A stretch of DNA of 64,000 nucleotides from Candidatus Pseudothioglobus singularis PS1 (GTDB taxonomy: Bacteria > Pseudomonadota > Gammaproteobacteria > PS1 > Pseudothioglobaceae): assembly GCF_001281385.1 (NCBI RefSeq), contig NZ_CP006911.1, positions 434,001-498,000 on the forward strand. Reading direction: 5' to 3'. The translations under genes and the position numbers were made by a program. Of this stretch, positions 39,646 to 49,395 are shown in pieces. The notes below the pieces were generated by a model. It searched no databases. It saw only the letters and a list, made by a program, of their open reading frames with translations, and had not been told where the DNA came from. How positions within the stretch are numbered: position 1 is the first letter of the stretch; each line of letters begins with the position of its first letter.

Positions 39646-41030
39646 TACTTTATAGCTTTGCGACCAGCTTTAATGGCAATCAGGATTTGCTCAGGAGAGG
39701 TTCCACCTATATGATTACGTGATTGAATAGACCCCTCTAGTGAGATCACTTCAAATACATCATTTTCGATAGATGTATCAAATTCTTTTAACTCATTTAA
39801 AGTAAATTCACTTAGATCTTTATTTTCTTTGATTCCAAAGGCAACAGCTTTACCGACAACATCATGGGCATCCCTAAAGGCCAAACCTTTTTTGACAAGA
39901 TAGTCTGCCAGATCGGTAGCAGTGGTGTACCCCTTAATTGCTGATTGATACATATTATCCTTATTGGCTTTAATTGTAGGCATCATTTCAGAAAAAACAT
40001 GGAGGCAAGAGTAGATTGTTTCTACGCTATCAAAGAGCGGCTCTTTGTCTTCTTGATTATCTTTGTTATAAGCTAATGGTTGGCCCTTCATCAGAGTAAG
40101 AAGAGCAATCAAATTACCATTAACCCTTCCTGTTTTTCCTCGAACCAGCTCTGGCACATCTGGATTTTTCTTTTGGGGCATAATCGATGAGCCCGTACAA
40201 AAACTATCAGGAAGAGCAATAAATTCAAACTGAGCGCTAGACCAAAGAATGAGTTCCTCGGAGAACCTAGAAAGATGCATCATGATGAGGCTCGCATTTG
40301 AGGCAAACTCAATTGCAAAGTCACGGTCACTAACGGCGTCCAAAGAGTTCAAGCTGATACGCTCAAAGCCCAAGAGTTCAGCGGTTCGTTCACGATTAAT
40401 TGGATAACTCGTTCCTGCAAGGGCAGCACTACCAAGAGGCATTGTATTGATTCGCTTAAAGCTATCCTCAAGACGCTCTTTATCACGCTTAAACATTTCG
40501 AAGTAGGCTAATAGGTGGTGCCCAAAACTGATTGGCTGAGCAGCCTGAAGATGAGTAAAACCGGGCATAATGGTCTCATTTTCTTGTTCGGCAAGATCGA
40601 GAAGGGCGTGCAGAAGTTTTTGAAGCTCATTCTGGATGCGCTGGACATTATCTCTTAGATAGAGCCTAATATCTGTAGCAACCTGATCATTTCGAGAGCG
40701 CCCAGTATGAAGTTTTTTACCTGGCTCGCCACAAATCTCTGTTAATCGAGACTCAATATTCATGTGAACATCTTCAAGATCAACTGACCAGGTAAATTCT
40801 CCTGAAATGATCTCTTGTTTGACTTGTTCAAGCCCTTTTAAAATCTTCTTTAACTCGTCACTGGTTAGTACTTTAGCTTCCATGAGCATAGTTGCATGCG
40901 CTATAGAGCCTTCAATATCATAGAGCGCAAGGGTTTTATCAAAAGCAACAGATGCGCCAAATATTTTGACAAACTCATCAGTTGGCTCATTGAAACGGCC
41001 ACCCCATAAATGATTTGTTTTAGAAGTCAT
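39645..41030 (-). CDS. argH: Argininosuccinate lyase
   Basis: ArgH releases fumarate and arginine from argininosuccinate, the last step of arginine synthesis. The 461-residue protein has [20 protein letters not shown] at the start, the signature [12 protein letters not shown], and [10 protein letters not shown] chose ATG 41030 ([13 protein letters not shown]) because the family begins just before WGGRF; a longer in-frame start is possible. It is translationally coupled to fmt. Confidence 0.96.
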   Translation of the reverse strand: MTSKTNHLWGGRFNEPTDEFVKIFGASVAFDKTLALYDIEGSIAHATMLMEAKVLTSDELKKILKGLEQVKQEIISGEFTWSVDLEDVHMNIESRLTEICGEPGKKLHTGRSRNDQVATDIRLYLRDNVQRIQNELQKLLHALLDLAEQENETIMPGFTHLQAAQPISFGHHLLAYFEMFKRDKERLEDSFKRINTMPLGSAALAGTSYPINRERTAELLGFERISLNSLDAVSDRDFAIEFASNASLIMMHLSRFSEELILWSSAQFEFIALPDSFCTGSSIMPQKKNPDVPELVRGKTGRVNGNLIALLTLMKGQPLAYNKDNQEDKEPLFDSVETIYSCLHVFSEMMPTIKANKDNMYQSAIKGYTTATDLADYLVKKGLAFRDAHDVVGKAVAFGIKENKDLSEFTLNELKEFDTSIENDVFEVISLEGSIQSRNHIGGTSPEQILIAIKAGRKAIK

Positions 41031-41250
41031 TCTATTTTTACTCTCTATTAAATACAAATTTAAATTACTGCACATTATTCCAGCATATGGAAGATAAGTT
41101 ACTGAAAATGATATAAAAAGCTTTTTTAAGTAGATATTTAAAGCGGATATATTTCAATGTTTTCACTACAATATTGTCCTAATAGCCCACATTATCAAGA
41201 AACACTCGATAAAATATTGATGAAATTGATATTTTGGAGAAATCAAAGTA

Positions 41251-42159
41251 GTGCTTAGAATTGCAACACGCAAAAGTCCACTGGCTCTTTGGCAGGCAGA
41301 GTTTGTTAAGTCAAGGCTAGAGCATTTCTATCCTGAGTTGAAGATAGAGTTAGTAAAAATGACGACTCAGGGTGATAAGATACTTGATACTCCCCTTTCA
41401 AAAATTGGTGGCAAAAACCTTTTCATTAAGGAGCTTGAAATTGGAATGATCGAAGGTAGGGCTGATATAGCAGTTCATTCAATGAAAGATGTTCCCTATG
41501 AATTACCGGAAGGTTTTGTTGTTGGAGCTATTCTGGAGCGTGAAAATCCATTTGATGCTTTTGTATCAAACCATTTCAACAGTATTACAGACCTTCCAAT
41601 TGGTTCACGAGTTGGCTCATGTAGTCTAAGACGAATCGTCCAATTAAAGGCATTGAGGCCAGACTTAGTTATTTTAGACTTAAGAGGAAATGTCAATACC
41701 CGCTTACAAAAACTTGATGATGGTGAGTATGATGCAATCATTCTGGCCTGCTCAGGCCTTATGAGGCTTGGTTTTGAGGATCGAATCAAGCAGCATCTTA
41801 ATGCTCAACAATCGTTACCAGCTGTTGGACAGGGCGCCCTTGGAATTGAGGTGAAAGAAAACGATAGTCAAATTATCAAGCTTTTAGAGCCACTCATTCA
41901 CAAGAAAACGATGGATGAAGTAAGTGCTGAAAGAGCTATGAATGCATCACTTCAGGGAGGTTGCTCGGTTGCAATTGGTGCTTATGCTACAAGCAATGGG
42001 AGTGAATTAAACCTTAGAGGCATGGTTGGTAATGTTGATTCTGGGAAAGTGATAAGGGTAGATGAGCATGGTGATTTGAGCCAACCAAAAGATTTGGGCG
42101 AACGAGTAGCCAATAAGCTTTTATCTTTGGGTGCAAGAAAACTATTAAGCGGAGTATGA
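41251..42159 (+). CDS. hemC: Porphobilinogen deaminase (hydroxymethylbilane synthase)
   Basis: HemC assembles four porphobilinogens into hydroxymethylbilane for heme and siroheme. The 302-residue protein starts LRIATRKSPLALWQAEFV and has VHSMKDVP, GSCSLRR and C238 in LQGGCSVAIGA, the dipyrromethane attachment cysteine. It uses GTG 41251, with TTGGAGA about 10 bases upstream. hemD is not adjacent. The dehydratase gene starts one base after its stop codon. Confidence 0.95.
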   Translation: MLRIATRKSPLALWQAEFVKSRLEHFYPELKIELVKMTTQGDKILDTPLSKIGGKNLFIKELEIGMIEGRADIAVHSMKDVPYELPEGFVVGAILERENPFDAFVSNHFNSITDLPIGSRVGSCSLRRIVQLKALRPDLVILDLRGNVNTRLQKLDDGEYDAIILACSGLMRLGFEDRIKQHLNAQQSLPAVGQGALGIEVKENDSQIIKLLEPLIHKKTMDEVSAERAMNASLQGGCSVAIGAYATSNGSELNLRGMVGNVDSGKVIRVDEHGDLSQPKDLGERVANKLLSLGARKLLSGV

Positions 42160-42160
42160 T

Positions 42161-42451
42161 TTGATCTTGTCTAATGAACAACTAGTGCAATTTTTAATAG
42201 AGCTTGCTGAATGGCGTATAAAAGATGAAAAACTATTTAGAGTTCTTCGCTTTAAAGACTTTAATAAAGCTATTGAGTTTATGAATCAAGTTGCAATCAC
42301 TGCAGAGGCAATGGATCACCATCCTGAGTGGTCGAATGTCTACAATAAAGTAGAGATATATCTAGTGACTCATAGTGAGGGCGGAATTACGCAGCTTGAT
42401 ATTGATTTAGCGAGAGAGATTGATTCTCATTTCAGTACTTTTAAGCTCTAA
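42161..42451 (+). CDS. phhB: 4a-hydroxytetrahydrobiopterin dehydratase (pterin-4a-carbinolamine dehydratase)
   Basis: This small cytoplasmic enzyme of 96 residues carries the signature AMDHHPEWSNVYNKVEIYLVTH followed by GGIT and a conserved aspartate. It recycles pterin cofactor for aromatic amino acid hydroxylases; in bacteria without phenylalanine hydroxylase it has been linked to molybdopterin metabolism. No phhA is in view. The TTG start at 42161 is supported by GGAG 6 bases upstream; the nearer ATG is out of frame. Its end overlaps ftsY by 4 bases on the opposite strand. Confidence 0.9.
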   Translation: MILSNEQLVQFLIELAEWRIKDEKLFRVLRFKDFNKAIEFMNQVAITAEAMDHHPEWSNVYNKVEIYLVTHSEGGITQLDIDLAREIDSHFSTFKL

Positions 42452-43401
42452 TCAAATAAAGCGTTGACAAAATCTTTTGCATTAAAAGGCTTTAGATCTT
42501 CAATTGCTTCCCCAACTCCAATATAGCGAATAGGCAACTTTAAGGAATCTGATATTGAGAATAAGACGCCACCTTTCGCTGTGCCATCTAGTTTAGTGAT
42601 GGCTAAACCTGTTAAATTAATGGACTTGTGAAATTCATTTGCTTGTTGAATGGCGTTCTGCCCTGAGCCTCCATCAATCACAAGAAGGGTTTCATGAGGC
42701 GCATCCTCATTATGCTTTTTAAGCACTCTCTTAATTTTTTCAAGCTCTTGCATTAAGTTATCTTGAGTATGAAGTCTTCCCGCTGTATCAGCAATTAATA
42801 TATCAATATCTTTAGCAATCGCTGACTGATAGGCATCATATACAACCGAGGCTGCGTCAGCCCCTGTTTTTTGAGCGATGACGGGAATATCATTTCTCTC
42901 ACCCCATACCTGAAGCTGCTCAACCGCAGCCGCTCTAAATGTGTCTCCAGCTGCAAGCATAACTGATTTACCTTCACCTTGAAATAACTTTGAAAGCTTA
43001 CCAATAGTTGTCGTTTTTCCAGCACCATTTATTCCCACCACAAGAATGACAAAAGGATTGTTAGAGCTAGGCTGTAATAGACTTTCCTTGATTAATAACG
43101 ACTCTAGTTCCTCCTTAATCAGCTGATAGAGGCTATCCTCATCTTTTAATTCCTTTCTGGATGCTTTTTTTCTAACGACTTCAATTACTTTATCAGTTGT
43201 TTGGATTCCAATGTCTGATCCAATTAAGAGCATTTCCAACTCTTCAAGGAGGTCTTCATCAATCTTTTTTTTGCCAATAACAAGTGAAGAGAGGCCATCA
43301 CCAAGCTTTTTTTTGGATTTAAATAGTCTTTCCTTAAGCGAAGTTTTATTTTTTACTTCCTGAGAATCTTGGCTTTGCGTTTTTTTAAAAAAATTTAGCA
43401 T
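42448..43401 (-). CDS. ftsY: Signal recognition particle receptor FtsY
   Basis: FtsY is the membrane-associated GTPase that receives SRP-ribosome complexes. The 317-residue protein has NG-domain motifs GINGAGKTTTIGKLS (P-loop), DTFRAAAVEQL, DTAGR and TKLDGTAKGG. The long acidic A domain of E. coli is missing; only about 40 basic residues precede the N domain. I chose ATG 43401 (MLNFFKKTQ); the upstream TTG extension is less likely. ftsE and ftsX do not follow. Confidence 0.95.
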   Translation of the reverse strand: MLNFFKKTQSQDSQEVKNKTSLKERLFKSKKKLGDGLSSLVIGKKKIDEDLLEELEMLLIGSDIGIQTTDKVIEVVRKKASRKELKDEDSLYQLIKEELESLLIKESLLQPSSNNPFVILVVGINGAGKTTTIGKLSKLFQGEGKSVMLAAGDTFRAAAVEQLQVWGERNDIPVIAQKTGADAASVVYDAYQSAIAKDIDILIADTAGRLHTQDNLMQELEKIKRVLKKHNEDAPHETLLVIDGGSGQNAIQQANEFHKSINLTGLAITKLDGTAKGGVLFSISDSLKLPIRYIGVGEAIEDLKPFNAKDFVNALFD

Positions 43402-43502
43402 TCTATAAAACTGTATGTTTGATATCAAATTTTACTCTGTCATAAGTCATAAGATAAATTAATGAGTAAATGATAAATAAACTAATCTTTGCGAATATCC
43501 GA

Positions 43503-43531
43503 CATAATAACCGGTCAAAAACGGTATTATG
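43503..43531 (+). promoter_or_regulatory. Hairpin in the hemJ leader
   Basis: CATAATA-A-CCG (43503-43513) pairs with CGGTATTATG (43522-43531) in a 10-bp stem with one bulged A and the loop GTCAAAAA. A T-rich run (TTTATATTTTTTTT) follows before the hemJ ATG at 43555. It could act as an attenuator or protein-binding site in the hemJ message; the function is unknown. Confidence 0.4.
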
Positions 43532-43554
43532 ATTTATATTTTTTTTGGATTATT

Positions 43555-43980
43555 ATGCTTTGGGTTAAGGCCATACACGTTTTTGGATTTGTTTCTTGGA
43601 TGGCAGGAATGTTTTACTTGCCTCGGTTATTTGTTTATCACTCGATGGCGGAAGATGCGATCAGCATAGAGCGCTTTAAGGTTATGGAAAGAAAGCTTTA
43701 CAACGGCATCATGATGCCAAGCTTTATTTTAACCACTATAATGGGTCTATGGATGCTTCAGAGCTATGCCTGGGAGGTATACAGTAGCATGTATTGGCTT
43801 AAGACTAAGCTGTTTCTTGTGGCTATTCTTATAGCGTATCACTTTTACTGTGGGCATCTAGTCGGCGTTTTTGCGGCTGATAAAAATGATAAGTCTCATG
43901 TTTTTTTTAGGTGGTTTAATGAATTTCCAGTCGTTTTCCTGATTTCTATTATCATCCTCGCAGTCGTTAAACCTTTTTAA
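43555..43980 (+). CDS. hemJ: Protoporphyrinogen IX oxidase HemJ
   Basis: HemJ is the membrane protein that oxidises protoporphyrinogen IX in bacteria lacking HemG and HemY. The 141-residue protein has about four membrane helices. The N-terminus LWVKAIHVFGFVSWMAGMFY matches the family, with the conserved heme-binding histidine (residue 8), and LPRLFVYH follows. LKTKLFLVAILIAYH contains the conserved lysine. I chose ATG 43555 because the longer TTG-started frame runs through a hairpin. It leads a probable operon with the oxygenase and aldolase genes. Confidence 0.92.
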   Translation: MLWVKAIHVFGFVSWMAGMFYLPRLFVYHSMAEDAISIERFKVMERKLYNGIMMPSFILTTIMGLWMLQSYAWEVYSSMYWLKTKLFLVAILIAYHFYCGHLVGVFAADKNDKSHVFFRWFNEFPVVFLISIIILAVVKPF

Positions 43981-43988
43981 GGACTTTT

Positions 43989-44645
43989 ATGAGTATTTCT
44001 GAAGATACAAAAGAATTAAATTCATATATTAATGAACGAGTTGATATTGATTCCGTTGCGACTTTTAAAGGGAATGAGCATATAGTCAAGCTTAAGCTTA
44101 AGTTTGATATTGAAAGCATTAGAGGGGCTCTTGATCATATCAAGTCGACCTCGGAGTTCAAGACTGCTGCGTCTGGTTTTCATGCGCTTGCGATGACGCG
44201 AAGGAAAGATGGTACAGCAGACTCTGACAACGATTTAGTGGGCCGCTACTATACACGTGTTGATGACAGCTACGAGGAGATAGCCAAAGATGAGCTGGTT
44301 GATGAATCATTATTTAGCGAGCTTGTTGATATCTTTAAGGGGACTTACTTTGAGACAATCTACAAAGAATTAACGGCACGCTACCCCATTGGAAGAGTCA
44401 GAATACTTGAAAAAGATAGCTATAACTGTAATTCTTGGCATAGAGACCCAGAGCCTAGAATTCATATTCCCATTTATACTAATCCAGGCTCTTTATTTAT
44501 AGTCAACCACCACTGCACCCATCTACCTGCTGACGGCTCAGTGTATTTTACGGATACGCGTGGTTACCACACAGCTCTAAATGGTGGTGAGCATCCCAGA
44601 ACACACCTTGTCGCCACGCTAGCCTATCCTGAGTACCAGCCTTAA
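43989..44645 (+). CDS. Putative iron/2-oxoglutarate oxygenase of the aspartyl/asparaginyl beta-hydroxylase type
   Basis: A cytoplasmic protein of 218 residues. The C-terminal half carries an HxD...H facial triad (H151, D153, H194) and an arginine ten residues later (R204), the usual iron and 2-oxoglutarate ligands, in NSWHRDPEPRIHIPI and YHTALNGGEHPRTHLV. This resembles the aspartyl/asparaginyl beta-hydroxylase family. The N-terminal half is not recognised. It sits 8 bases after hemJ and 12 bases before a threonine aldolase gene, suggesting cotranscription. The substrate is unknown; a hydroxylated amino acid is one possibility. Confidence 0.7.
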   Translation: MSISEDTKELNSYINERVDIDSVATFKGNEHIVKLKLKFDIESIRGALDHIKSTSEFKTAASGFHALAMTRRKDGTADSDNDLVGRYYTRVDDSYEEIAKDELVDESLFSELVDIFKGTYFETIYKELTARYPIGRVRILEKDSYNCNSWHRDPEPRIHIPIYTNPGSLFIVNHHCTHLPADGSVYFTDTRGYHTALNGGEHPRTHLVATLAYPEYQP

Positions 44646-44657
44646 ATCTAAATCAAT

Positions 44658-45728
44658 ATGAATCAATACAAAAGAAATAGTAGTCATTCTCGAAAAAATG
44701 AATTTAAAAATCTTATTGATTTTAGAAGTGACACCGTAACTCTTCCTTCTAAAGAAATGTTATCAAGCATTCAAGAAGCCAAGATGGGTGACGATGTATA
44801 TGAGGAGGATGAGGAGGTTAATGAGCTGCAGGAATATGCAGCTAACTTATTAGGAAAAGAGGCAGCCTTATTTTTTCCAAGTGGGACTCAGAGTAATTTA
44901 ACGGCAATGCTCTCCCATTGCCAGCGTGGTGATGAGGTGCTCATTGGAAAAAACTACCACACCAATGTTTATGAAGCGCGGGGAGTTTCTGTTCTAGGAG
45001 GTGTAGGTATTTGTCCCATTGAAACTTCTGATTCAGGTTTGATGGATGTTGCTGACATGCTTGGTGAAATTAAAGATGATGATCCGCATTATGCAGTCAC
45101 TAAATTACTTTGCTTAGAAAATACTATTTCAGGAAAAGTTCAGCCTCAAAATCATCTTGAAGTGCTAGCTAATGCTGCGCATCAAAAAAATCTTAAAGTG
45201 CACTTAGATGGTGCTCGACTATTTAATGCGCATATTTATTCGGGCACCTCAATGAAAAGTTTAACAAACTGTTTTGATAGTATTTCAATATGCCTATCTA
45301 AAGGCCTTGGAGCACCTATTGGTTCCTTGCTTGTTTCAGATCAAACTACCATTGATAAAGCCCGCCGTCTAAGGAAAATGCTTGGCGGAGGAATGAGGCA
45401 AGTTGGTGTAATTGCTTCATGCGGAATGTATGCATTAAAAAATAATGTTAAAAGACTTCAGAAAGACCATGATAACGCAAAACTTCTTGCTGATGGGTTA
45501 TCATCGATTTCAGAGTTATCAATTGATTATGCTAATAATCAAACCAATATGGTATTTGTCAATTGTCCTAAAAAGCATAGAGAGTCTCTAGAAAAATTCC
45601 TATCGGATAGAGAAATTATGATCTCTAATCTGGATAGAGGGCGTTTAGTTTGCCACCTTGGTATAGAGGAAAAAGATATATTATTTGTGATTGATTCTTT
45701 TAAAGAATACTTTAAAAAGACTAGCTAA
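44658..45728 (+). CDS. ltaE: Low-specificity threonine aldolase
   Basis: This PLP enzyme of 356 residues cleaves beta-hydroxy-alpha-amino acids such as allo-threonine to glycine and an aldehyde. It has [42 protein letters not shown], and the PLP lysine in [14 protein letters not shown]. About 20 extra residues precede the usual start. It follows the putative oxygenase closely and overlaps the end of the ABC ATPase gene by 8 bases tail-to-tail. Confidence 0.93.
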   Translation: MNQYKRNSSHSRKNEFKNLIDFRSDTVTLPSKEMLSSIQEAKMGDDVYEEDEEVNELQEYAANLLGKEAALFFPSGTQSNLTAMLSHCQRGDEVLIGKNYHTNVYEARGVSVLGGVGICPIETSDSGLMDVADMLGEIKDDDPHYAVTKLLCLENTISGKVQPQNHLEVLANAAHQKNLKVHLDGARLFNAHIYSGTSMKSLTNCFDSISICLSKGLGAPIGSLLVSDQTTIDKARRLRKMLGGGMRQVGVIASCGMYALKNNVKRLQKDHDNAKLLADGLSSISELSIDYANNQTNMVFVNCPKKHRESLEKFLSDREIMISNLDRGRLVCHLGIEEKDILFVIDSFKEYFKKTS

Positions 45729-46482
45729 GAATCTGATTTAAAAAGGTTTTTGTGCGTTCATTTTGAGGATTATTAAAGAATTCTTCTGGCGTATTCTCCT
45801 CGACAATCTCACCAGCATCCATAAAGATAATTCTATCCGCAACTTGCCTTGCAAAACCCATTTCATGTGTCACACAAATCATTGTCATCCCACTTTTTGC
45901 GAGCTCAATCATAGTATCCAAAACTTCTGAGACCATTTCAGGGTCTAGTGCAGAAGTTGGCTCATCAAAAAGCATAACTTTAGGTTCCATACACAAGCTT
46001 CTTGCAATCGCAACTCGCTGCTGCTGTCCACCTGAAAGCTGCTCTGGGTATTTATCAGCTTGCTCAGGAATCTTTACTTGTTTAAGAAGTGCCATTGCTC
46101 TTTCTTTTGCTTCATTTTGGTCAATACCTCTGACCCAATTAGGTCCCGCCATACAATTCTCTAAAACTGTTAAGTGAGGAAATAAGTTAAAACTTTGAAA
46201 CACCATGCCGATATCTTGTCGAATAATATCAATATCTTTCATAGTTTCATGAAGCTCAACATCAGTGACATGTATCTGGCCTTCTTGGTGCGCCTCTAAT
46301 CGATTAAGACATCTAATTAGGGTGGATTTTCCTGAACCTGATGGGCCACATATTACAATCTTTTCTTTTGGATTAATCTCTAGATTGATATCTTTAAGGG
46401 CCTGAAAATCTCCATACCATTTATTGACTCCTTTTAAAGAGATGACTGGCTTTTCATTTTTTATACTATCATTCATAGTCAA
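45721..46482 (-). CDS. Polar amino-acid ABC transporter, ATP-binding protein
   Basis: This cytoplasmic ATPase of 253 residues is of the GlnQ/HisP type. Walker A is [12 protein letters not shown], the signature [16 protein letters not shown], Walker [13 protein letters not shown], and the switch histidine VTHEMGF. It overlaps the permease stop codon by 4 bases. It is last in the order binding protein, permease, ATPase; the substrate is probably a polar amino acid. Confidence 0.95.
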   Translation of the reverse strand: MTMNDSIKNEKPVISLKGVNKWYGDFQALKDINLEINPKEKIVICGPSGSGKSTLIRCLNRLEAHQEGQIHVTDVELHETMKDIDIIRQDIGMVFQSFNLFPHLTVLENCMAGPNWVRGIDQNEAKERAMALLKQVKIPEQADKYPEQLSGGQQQRVAIARSLCMEPKVMLFDEPTSALDPEMVSEVLDTMIELAKSGMTMICVTHEMGFARQVADRIIFMDAGEIVEENTPEEFFNNPQNERTKTFLNQILS

Positions 46483-47444
46483 GTTTTTTGTTGATATTTT
46501 CTTTCAATGCGCGCCTGAATCATCTCTAGAATAATCGTTAAACCCCAATAAATCATTGCGGCTGTTAGAAGCATCTCCATGTGCCTAAAATCTCTTTGGC
46601 CTAGTGTTTTAGCAAGGTACATCAACTCCCAAATTCCGAGCACAGAGACCAATGAACTATCTTTAAGCATTGCAATAAATTGGTTTCCAGTTGGAGGAAC
46701 TATAATTGGGATCGATTGAGGTAAGATGATTTTTCGCAGAATGAGACTGGACTTAAAGCCTAAAGCTCTTGATGCTTCCCATTGCCCTTTAGGTATGCTT
46801 TGTATACCAGCACGAAAAATTTCAGTCATATAGGCGCCATAGCAAAGTGAGAGTGCTGCAATTCCTGATGGTATGGCGTCAACCATAAATCCTAGCTGAG
46901 GTAATCCTTTATAAATCAAATACACTTGAAGTAGAAGAGGGAGACCTCTAAACAAGGATGTATAAAAACTGGCGATAGCATAAGCAAAGCCATTATTGGA
47001 TAATTTAGCTATTGCGCCAACTATTGCAATAGCAGTTGCAATAACAATTGATACTGCTGAAATATATATTGTGGTAAATAGGCCTTTGGATATCATGAGG
47101 CCAATTCTGCTTTGAATGAATGAGAGTTTTAAGTCAAATGAGTATGCAAACGCAAGAAACAAAAGAAATAACTCTATCCACACAATGAAAATTTGTACTT
47201 TTATTCTAGTTAAACTAATTGCAAGCAGATTAAGTACAAAAATTACTGATAGGACAAAAGAGACTACAAGTCTTCCAAAAAGACCACTTTCTTCAGGGTT
47301 TCCAATGACAGGACTAAGAAATTCACCAAAGATTGTATTGGTGAAATTAAAGGCAAAGAAAAACGCCAATACCGTTACTGAGAGTCCGATAAGGAAAGCT
47401 GGCTTATGCAGCGCCTTATCTTCAACAACGGTATCGACGAACAT
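46479..47444 (-). CDS. Polar amino-acid ABC transporter, permease
   Basis: An inner-membrane protein of 321 residues. Its C-terminal domain is the HisM/GlnP-type permease fold with the EAA loop [22 protein letters not shown]. The N-terminal 110 residues add three or four further hydrophobic segments not found in the minimal family. A single permease implies a homodimer. It lies 46 bases after the binding-protein gene. Confidence 0.92.
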   Translation of the reverse strand: MFVDTVVEDKALHKPAFLIGLSVTVLAFFFAFNFTNTIFGEFLSPVIGNPEESGLFGRLVVSFVLSVIFVLNLLAISLTRIKVQIFIVWIELFLLFLAFAYSFDLKLSFIQSRIGLMISKGLFTTIYISAVSIVIATAIAIVGAIAKLSNNGFAYAIASFYTSLFRGLPLLLQVYLIYKGLPQLGFMVDAIPSGIAALSLCYGAYMTEIFRAGIQSIPKGQWEASRALGFKSSLILRKIILPQSIPIIVPPTGNQFIAMLKDSSLVSVLGIWELMYLAKTLGQRDFRHMEMLLTAAMIYWGLTIILEMIQARIERKYQQKT

Positions 47445-47490
47445 ACCTTTTTCTAAAGCTTAAGTAAAACTTTTACTAATAATAACTATA

Positions 47491-48348
47491 TTAGTATGCA
47501 GTAGTGTAATCGTTAGAGCTACCATCTGCATTCTTAAACCACTTCATTGACAGAGAAGTCAACGTGTAGTCTTTTTGCATTTCTAAAATAATTCTAGCAA
47601 TCTCAGCATCTAGCTCAGAATCACTATTGCCTTTATCAGTTGCAACTATTAGCGGCTCATAGAAAGCAGGATCACCTAAGAACTTGATTGGGTAGCCTGC
47701 ATCAATTGCATTTTGAATCATTGGGACAGAATCAATAATACCATCATTACGAACACCTGCACCTAGGCGAGTGTCATCTAGACAAGCAGAGCCATCAACC
47801 AAAGATGTAATGGTTCCTGGAGTCACCTTGTATTTAAATGCAGGAGCATCTAGCATATCAAGACTTCCTTGAAGATACATTTCCCAAGTTGAAGCTGCTG
47901 TAGTACAAACATTCTTACCATTTAATCCAGCTAATGTCGTTACAGGTGAGCCAGTATGAACTGCAAATGCAGCTGGCGTGTAATAGTATACAGCCGGGAA
48001 GTTTAGGACTTCAGAGCGACTTTCAGTTGGAGTCATTGACCCAACTGACACGTCCCAACGCATATTCCAGTTACCGGAAGTAATCACATCCCAAGCAGGT
48101 GTGATGAATCGAGCTTCAACTCCCATACGCTTAGCAATTTCTCTACCGACGTCTACATCAAAGCCTTCCATTTCACCCGCATCATTAATGTATGAGAATG
48201 GTGCCCAGTTTGCATCGGTTGCAATCATTAATTCATTATTGTTTTTAATGTAATCATAAACAACTCCTGCTTTAGCAGTCATTCCTATTGATAGAAGTGC
48301 TACTGCAAAAACAATTGATGACTTTTTAAAGCCTAACTTAATACTCAT
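47491..48348 (-). CDS. Polar amino-acid ABC transporter, periplasmic substrate-binding protein
   Basis: A periplasmic protein of 285 residues with a signal peptide (about residues 1-26, ending MTAKA). The type 3 solute-binding domain has ATDANWAPFSYINDAGEMEG and SVGSMTPTESRSEVLNF, typical of polar amino-acid receptors. ATG 48348 follows AAGGAG. It is the first gene of the transporter operon. The specific amino acid cannot be read from the sequence. Confidence 0.93.
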   Translation of the reverse strand: MSIKLGFKKSSIVFAVALLSIGMTAKAGVVYDYIKNNNELMIATDANWAPFSYINDAGEMEGFDVDVGREIAKRMGVEARFITPAWDVITSGNWNMRWDVSVGSMTPTESRSEVLNFPAVYYYTPAAFAVHTGSPVTTLAGLNGKNVCTTAASTWEMYLQGSLDMLDAPAFKYKVTPGTITSLVDGSACLDDTRLGAGVRNDGIIDSVPMIQNAIDAGYPIKFLGDPAFYEPLIVATDKGNSDSELDAEIARIILEMQKDYTLTSLSMKWFKNADGSSNDYTTAY

Positions 48349-48439
48349 TTATCTCTCCTTTATATGTTTAAGAATTTATGAACCTACAATTGTACACATA
48401 TTTTGAAATGAATCTAGTCATCAAAACAGATTAAACAAT

Positions 48440-48473
48440 AAAAAAAGTGAAGCGTTTTATGCTTTAAAAACGC
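48440..48473 (-). terminator. Terminator overlapping the cysM stop codon
   Basis: On the minus strand GCGTTTT (48473-48467) pairs with AAAACGC (48458-48452) across an 8-base loop, and a seven-T run follows at 48446-48440. The hairpin overlaps the last codons of cysM and separates it from the transporter operon. Confidence 0.65.
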
Positions 48474-49356
48474 CTGTAGAAAGGTACCTGTCCCCGCGAT
48501 CACATATGATTGTAACAATCACAGCATTATCAACTTGTTTAGAAAGCTCAATGGCTGAAGCAACTGCACCGCCAGCAGATATGCCAGAAAAAATACCCTC
48601 ATGAATAGCAAGATCCCTTGTTGCTTGCTCAGCGTTTGCCTGTGAGACATCCATAATTCTGTCAACGCGGGATGGCTTGAAAATGGTTGGTAAGTATCCC
48701 TCTGGCCACCTTCTAATGCCAGGAATATGAGAGTCACCATCAGGCTGAATGCCAATGATTTGAATGGATGGTTTTTTTTCTTTAAGGTATTTTGAAACGC
48801 CCATAATGGTTCCTGTAGTCCCCATTGAGCTTACAAAATGAGTAATTTCACCGTTCGTGTCGTTCCATATTTCTTTTGCAGTGGAAGAGGTATGGGCATT
48901 TGGATTATCTTCATTAGCAAACTGATTGAGTTGAAGCCCTTTTCCATCTTGACTCATCTCATTCGCTAAATCTCTAGCACCTTCCATACCAAGCTGCTCA
49001 GAAACGAGGATTAGTTCAGCGCCATAGGCTGTCATCGCATCCCTTCGTTCTTGCGATAAGTTTTCTTGCATGACAAGAATCATCTTATAGCCTTTGATTG
49101 CTGCAACCATAGCAAGTGCAATTCCTGTGTTTCCACTTGTAGCCTCTATCAAGGTGTCTCCAGGCTGAATTTCACCTCTCTTTTCAGCTCCAGATATCAT
49201 TTTGAGAGCTGCACGATCTTTGACTGAGCCGGCAGGATTATTCCCTTCTAGCTTGCCAAGGATAATATTTGAAGGGTTTGGGTTTAATCTTTGAAGGCGA
49301 ACGAGTGGCGTTCCACCGACACATTGATCAATTGTTTTGTAGGGCTGTTTGCTCAT
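48457..49356 (-). CDS. cysM: Cysteine synthase B
   Basis: This PLP enzyme forms cysteine from O-acetylserine and sulfide or thiosulfate. The 299-residue protein has the PLP lysine in LEGNNPAGSVKDRAAL, EATSGNTGIALAM, and the B-isozyme segment GIRRWPEGYLPTIF. These features favour CysM over CysK. It follows thrC by 39 bases on the same strand. Confidence 0.93.
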   Translation of the reverse strand: MSKQPYKTIDQCVGGTPLVRLQRLNPNPSNIILGKLEGNNPAGSVKDRAALKMISGAEKRGEIQPGDTLIEATSGNTGIALAMVAAIKGYKMILVMQENLSQERRDAMTAYGAELILVSEQLGMEGARDLANEMSQDGKGLQLNQFANEDNPNAHTSSTAKEIWNDTNGEITHFVSSMGTTGTIMGVSKYLKEKKPSIQIIGIQPDGDSHIPGIRRWPEGYLPTIFKPSRVDRIMDVSQANAEQATRDLAIHEGIFSGISAGGAVASAIELSKQVDNAVIVTIICDRGDRYLSTGVFKA

Positions 49357-49395
49357 AAATCTTAGATAGTATCATAAACTTATAGCCTTAAAAAG

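Noticed and set aside
41071-41095. TTCCA-N5-TGGAA inverted repeat upstream of argH as an ArgR site
   Set aside because: It does not match the ArgR box pattern and the arms are only 5 bases.
47463-47477. Palindrome AGTAAAACTTTTACT between the amino-acid binding protein and permease genes as a terminator
   Set aside because: The loop is one base and no T-run follows on the transcribed strand.
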